The notes beneath the pieces are model-generated. The model was not told the origin of the DNA, searched no databases, and was given only the letters and a program-made list of their open reading frames with translations. A program made the position numbers and the translations under genes. Shown here one piece after another: positions 62,406 through 64,000 of a stretch of 64,000 nucleotides of DNA (position 1 is the first letter of the stretch; every line of letters begins with the position of its first letter). Source of the stretch: Incurvaria masculella (lineage: Eukaryota > Arthropoda > Insecta > Lepidoptera > Incurvariidae); contig OX335654.1 of the NCBI GenBank assembly GCA_946894095.1, forward strand, positions 15,385,687 through 15,449,686, read 5' to 3'.

Positions 62406-64000
62406 ACTATGTAGACTGTAATTAATAGTTTTTATTTTCGCCGCAACACATCGATCCCGAGAACTTACCATCGTCCACGCAGCCGGCAGTCGCCACCATA
62501 AACACTCAGCTATGCACACCGCCTCCGCCGCCAATCACTTTCTTCTCCCCAGCCAGGACTTCCACTTTATCTTTTAGGATGTGTAGCGAATTGCAGGCTC
62601 ACTCACCAAAATTTTCAATTGAAGTGAAGAGTCTTCTCTTCAAATGACGAGCAGCAAACAGTACTCGCCAAATGTTGTGGGTATGCTAACATGCCGACGC
62701 ACTACGGGAAGCAAGCCTCGAAGCGCAGTATGCATCGGCTGCTAAACCCGACAGTAGACCTTATTCAGCGGGCTTAAGGTCCAAAACTGAATGCTCATCA
62801 CGATAATTCCGGCAATATTCTGACAACACACAAACATGAAGAACTATACTGAACACCCACCATACTTACTCCAATATATTAGCACTTTTTCCGGAATTTG
62901 GAGAACTTCTTGCAAGGTAAGCTTAGAATTTCGCTCTATGTATGTCGTATTCGTATGTATCGTTGCACATTCATAGAAAATTACATCCTAAATACATTAA
63001 TAATTTTATATAATAATACAAAAACACTGAACCGTAAAATATAAATAAAAAGGATTGATTTTGTGTATCGACAAACTCCGATTAGAGGTTAGAATGGTTA
63101 CTTTGTCGATTGTGTTTTGTTTCCGCCGGTCGAGCGATTCTTAATTCAAGTTTTAGTTACCACAGTAGCCCGAAATATAATAACACTAATATTAAACGCT
63201 ATTGCATTTTTCTGATAATTGGGGCAGTAATTTGACACAAATGTAGCATATTTAAATGCATTGTCCTGGGTAAAGGGTAACAACCTCCTCCTAGACATCC
63301 TCATTATCGTTAATCATAACATCTTGTTAACTGAATGCGGTTGTTCGTTATAATTACAGTTTTTAAAGCTGCAACCTTCGTCGAGAGTCACAGTGGACGA
63401 TTTCAATCTCGGTTTCTTTGTTTGCTCGAATACAATTTTAAATTCGCTGCATTAATTATTATTTATAACTTAATTCCTCTGCGACGCACTTCCCTTAGCT
63501 TCTCCGCTATTGTTCTTAGAGTTAAATAATACGCAAATCCGTCTCAGAATAAAGTTATTCAACAAAGAACACACTCCTCGGCGATGCTTTCAAACGTATG
63601 AATTCGGAAGTTGAAAGCGTGATTGATCCCAGAATCAAATGATCGTTCCATTCGAATTATCTCCCTCAGCCCACGGCGTACGGTTTATTTTTGGACACGG
63701 GTGGATTATCACGAGTTTAAATTTGAAATCGTTTTCCAAGCGACAGTTGTTGACGTTTAGGTTTTATAATAGGATTAAGTCTTTGTTCGTCGGGAGCGTT
63801 AGAAATGAACGGTGTAGATCGCATCTTAATATGTGCGTAACTGTTTTGTAGCCCGTGCGTCTGTTTGTCAGTATTGAAAGGGTGCTTGTAATCTGTAACT
63901 GTCGCCGACGACGTCGTCGGGGCTTTGGGTTGTTATTTCGCTTCCTTTTCTATTCGCACCTTTGACATAAACAAATGTGTATTGTCTGATTTCGCTTTGA
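62406..64000. other. Unique DNA, no gene seen
   Basis: 62450-62780 is GC-richer without a recognisable frame. 63335-63530 and 63639-63851 hold short open frames that look like chance. A 16-bp perfect palindrome (CCGACGACGTCGTCGG) lies at 63905-63920. Confidence 0.35.

Overview
The window looks like intergenic or intronic DNA from an insect, most probably a moth or butterfly. It is AT-rich and packed with short retroposons and palindromic DNA transposons, it contains a short (CCTAA)n insect-type telomeric run, and several repeats have the look of lepidopteran ones (the 'agtgcgagtcg...gggttccg' element with a GACG microsatellite, and tRNA-type SINEs). The taxonomic call is inference from repeat content; I see no host gene that would fix it. 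No convincing host protein-coding exon, tRNA, rRNA or CRISPR array was found. All recognisable protein-coding sequence belongs to three transposons.

Coding transposons. (1) A nearly complete mariner element at about 37871-39160 (minus strand), whose DD34D transposase is broken by one frameshift. (2) A decayed second mariner at about 55035-62405, from a clearly different lineage. (3) A BEL/Pao LTR retrotransposon at 55679-61876 inserted inside that relic. It has two 1100-bp LTRs differing at only two positions and a 5-bp target duplication (GCCAT). Its gag and pol are in one frame but separated by a single TGA, and an internal deletion has removed RNase H and most of integrase.

Retroposons. 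At least twenty SINE copies and fragments fall into two groups that share one 3' tail. Group A has a tRNA-type head with A and B boxes (6.6, 13.6, 21.6, 31.7, 40.3, 47.4 kb and others). Group B has a tRNA-like A-box leader followed by a segment resembling 5S rRNA (best at 28.2 kb; also 12.4, 14.6, 22.4, 42.7 and 49.1 kb). Several LINE-like 3' ends (5.3, 20.4, 26.3, 29.9, 31.0, 43.4, 49.6 kb) are present without reverse transcriptase.

Miniature DNA elements. Three families have termini beginning GG and are flanked by TTAA (4.5, 10.3, 18.1, 32.0, 35.5, 41.2, 53.2 kb). A foldback family of about 168 bp occurs three times between 39.3 and 47.2 kb. Single palindromic elements lie at 11.6, 32.7, 35.0 and 45.2 kb. 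Several are nested: a SINE inside the GACG element (13.5 kb), a TTAA element inside an older repeat (41.2 kb), and the BEL element inside an inverted repeat inside a mariner (55-62 kb).

Regions between these (for example 2.2-4.5, 14.8-18.0, 22.8-24.1, 28.6-31.0, 33-35, 49.8-50.9 and 62.4-64 kb) hold AT-rich unique DNA with a few GC-rich islands that could be promoter or 5' exon sequence, but nothing I can identify.
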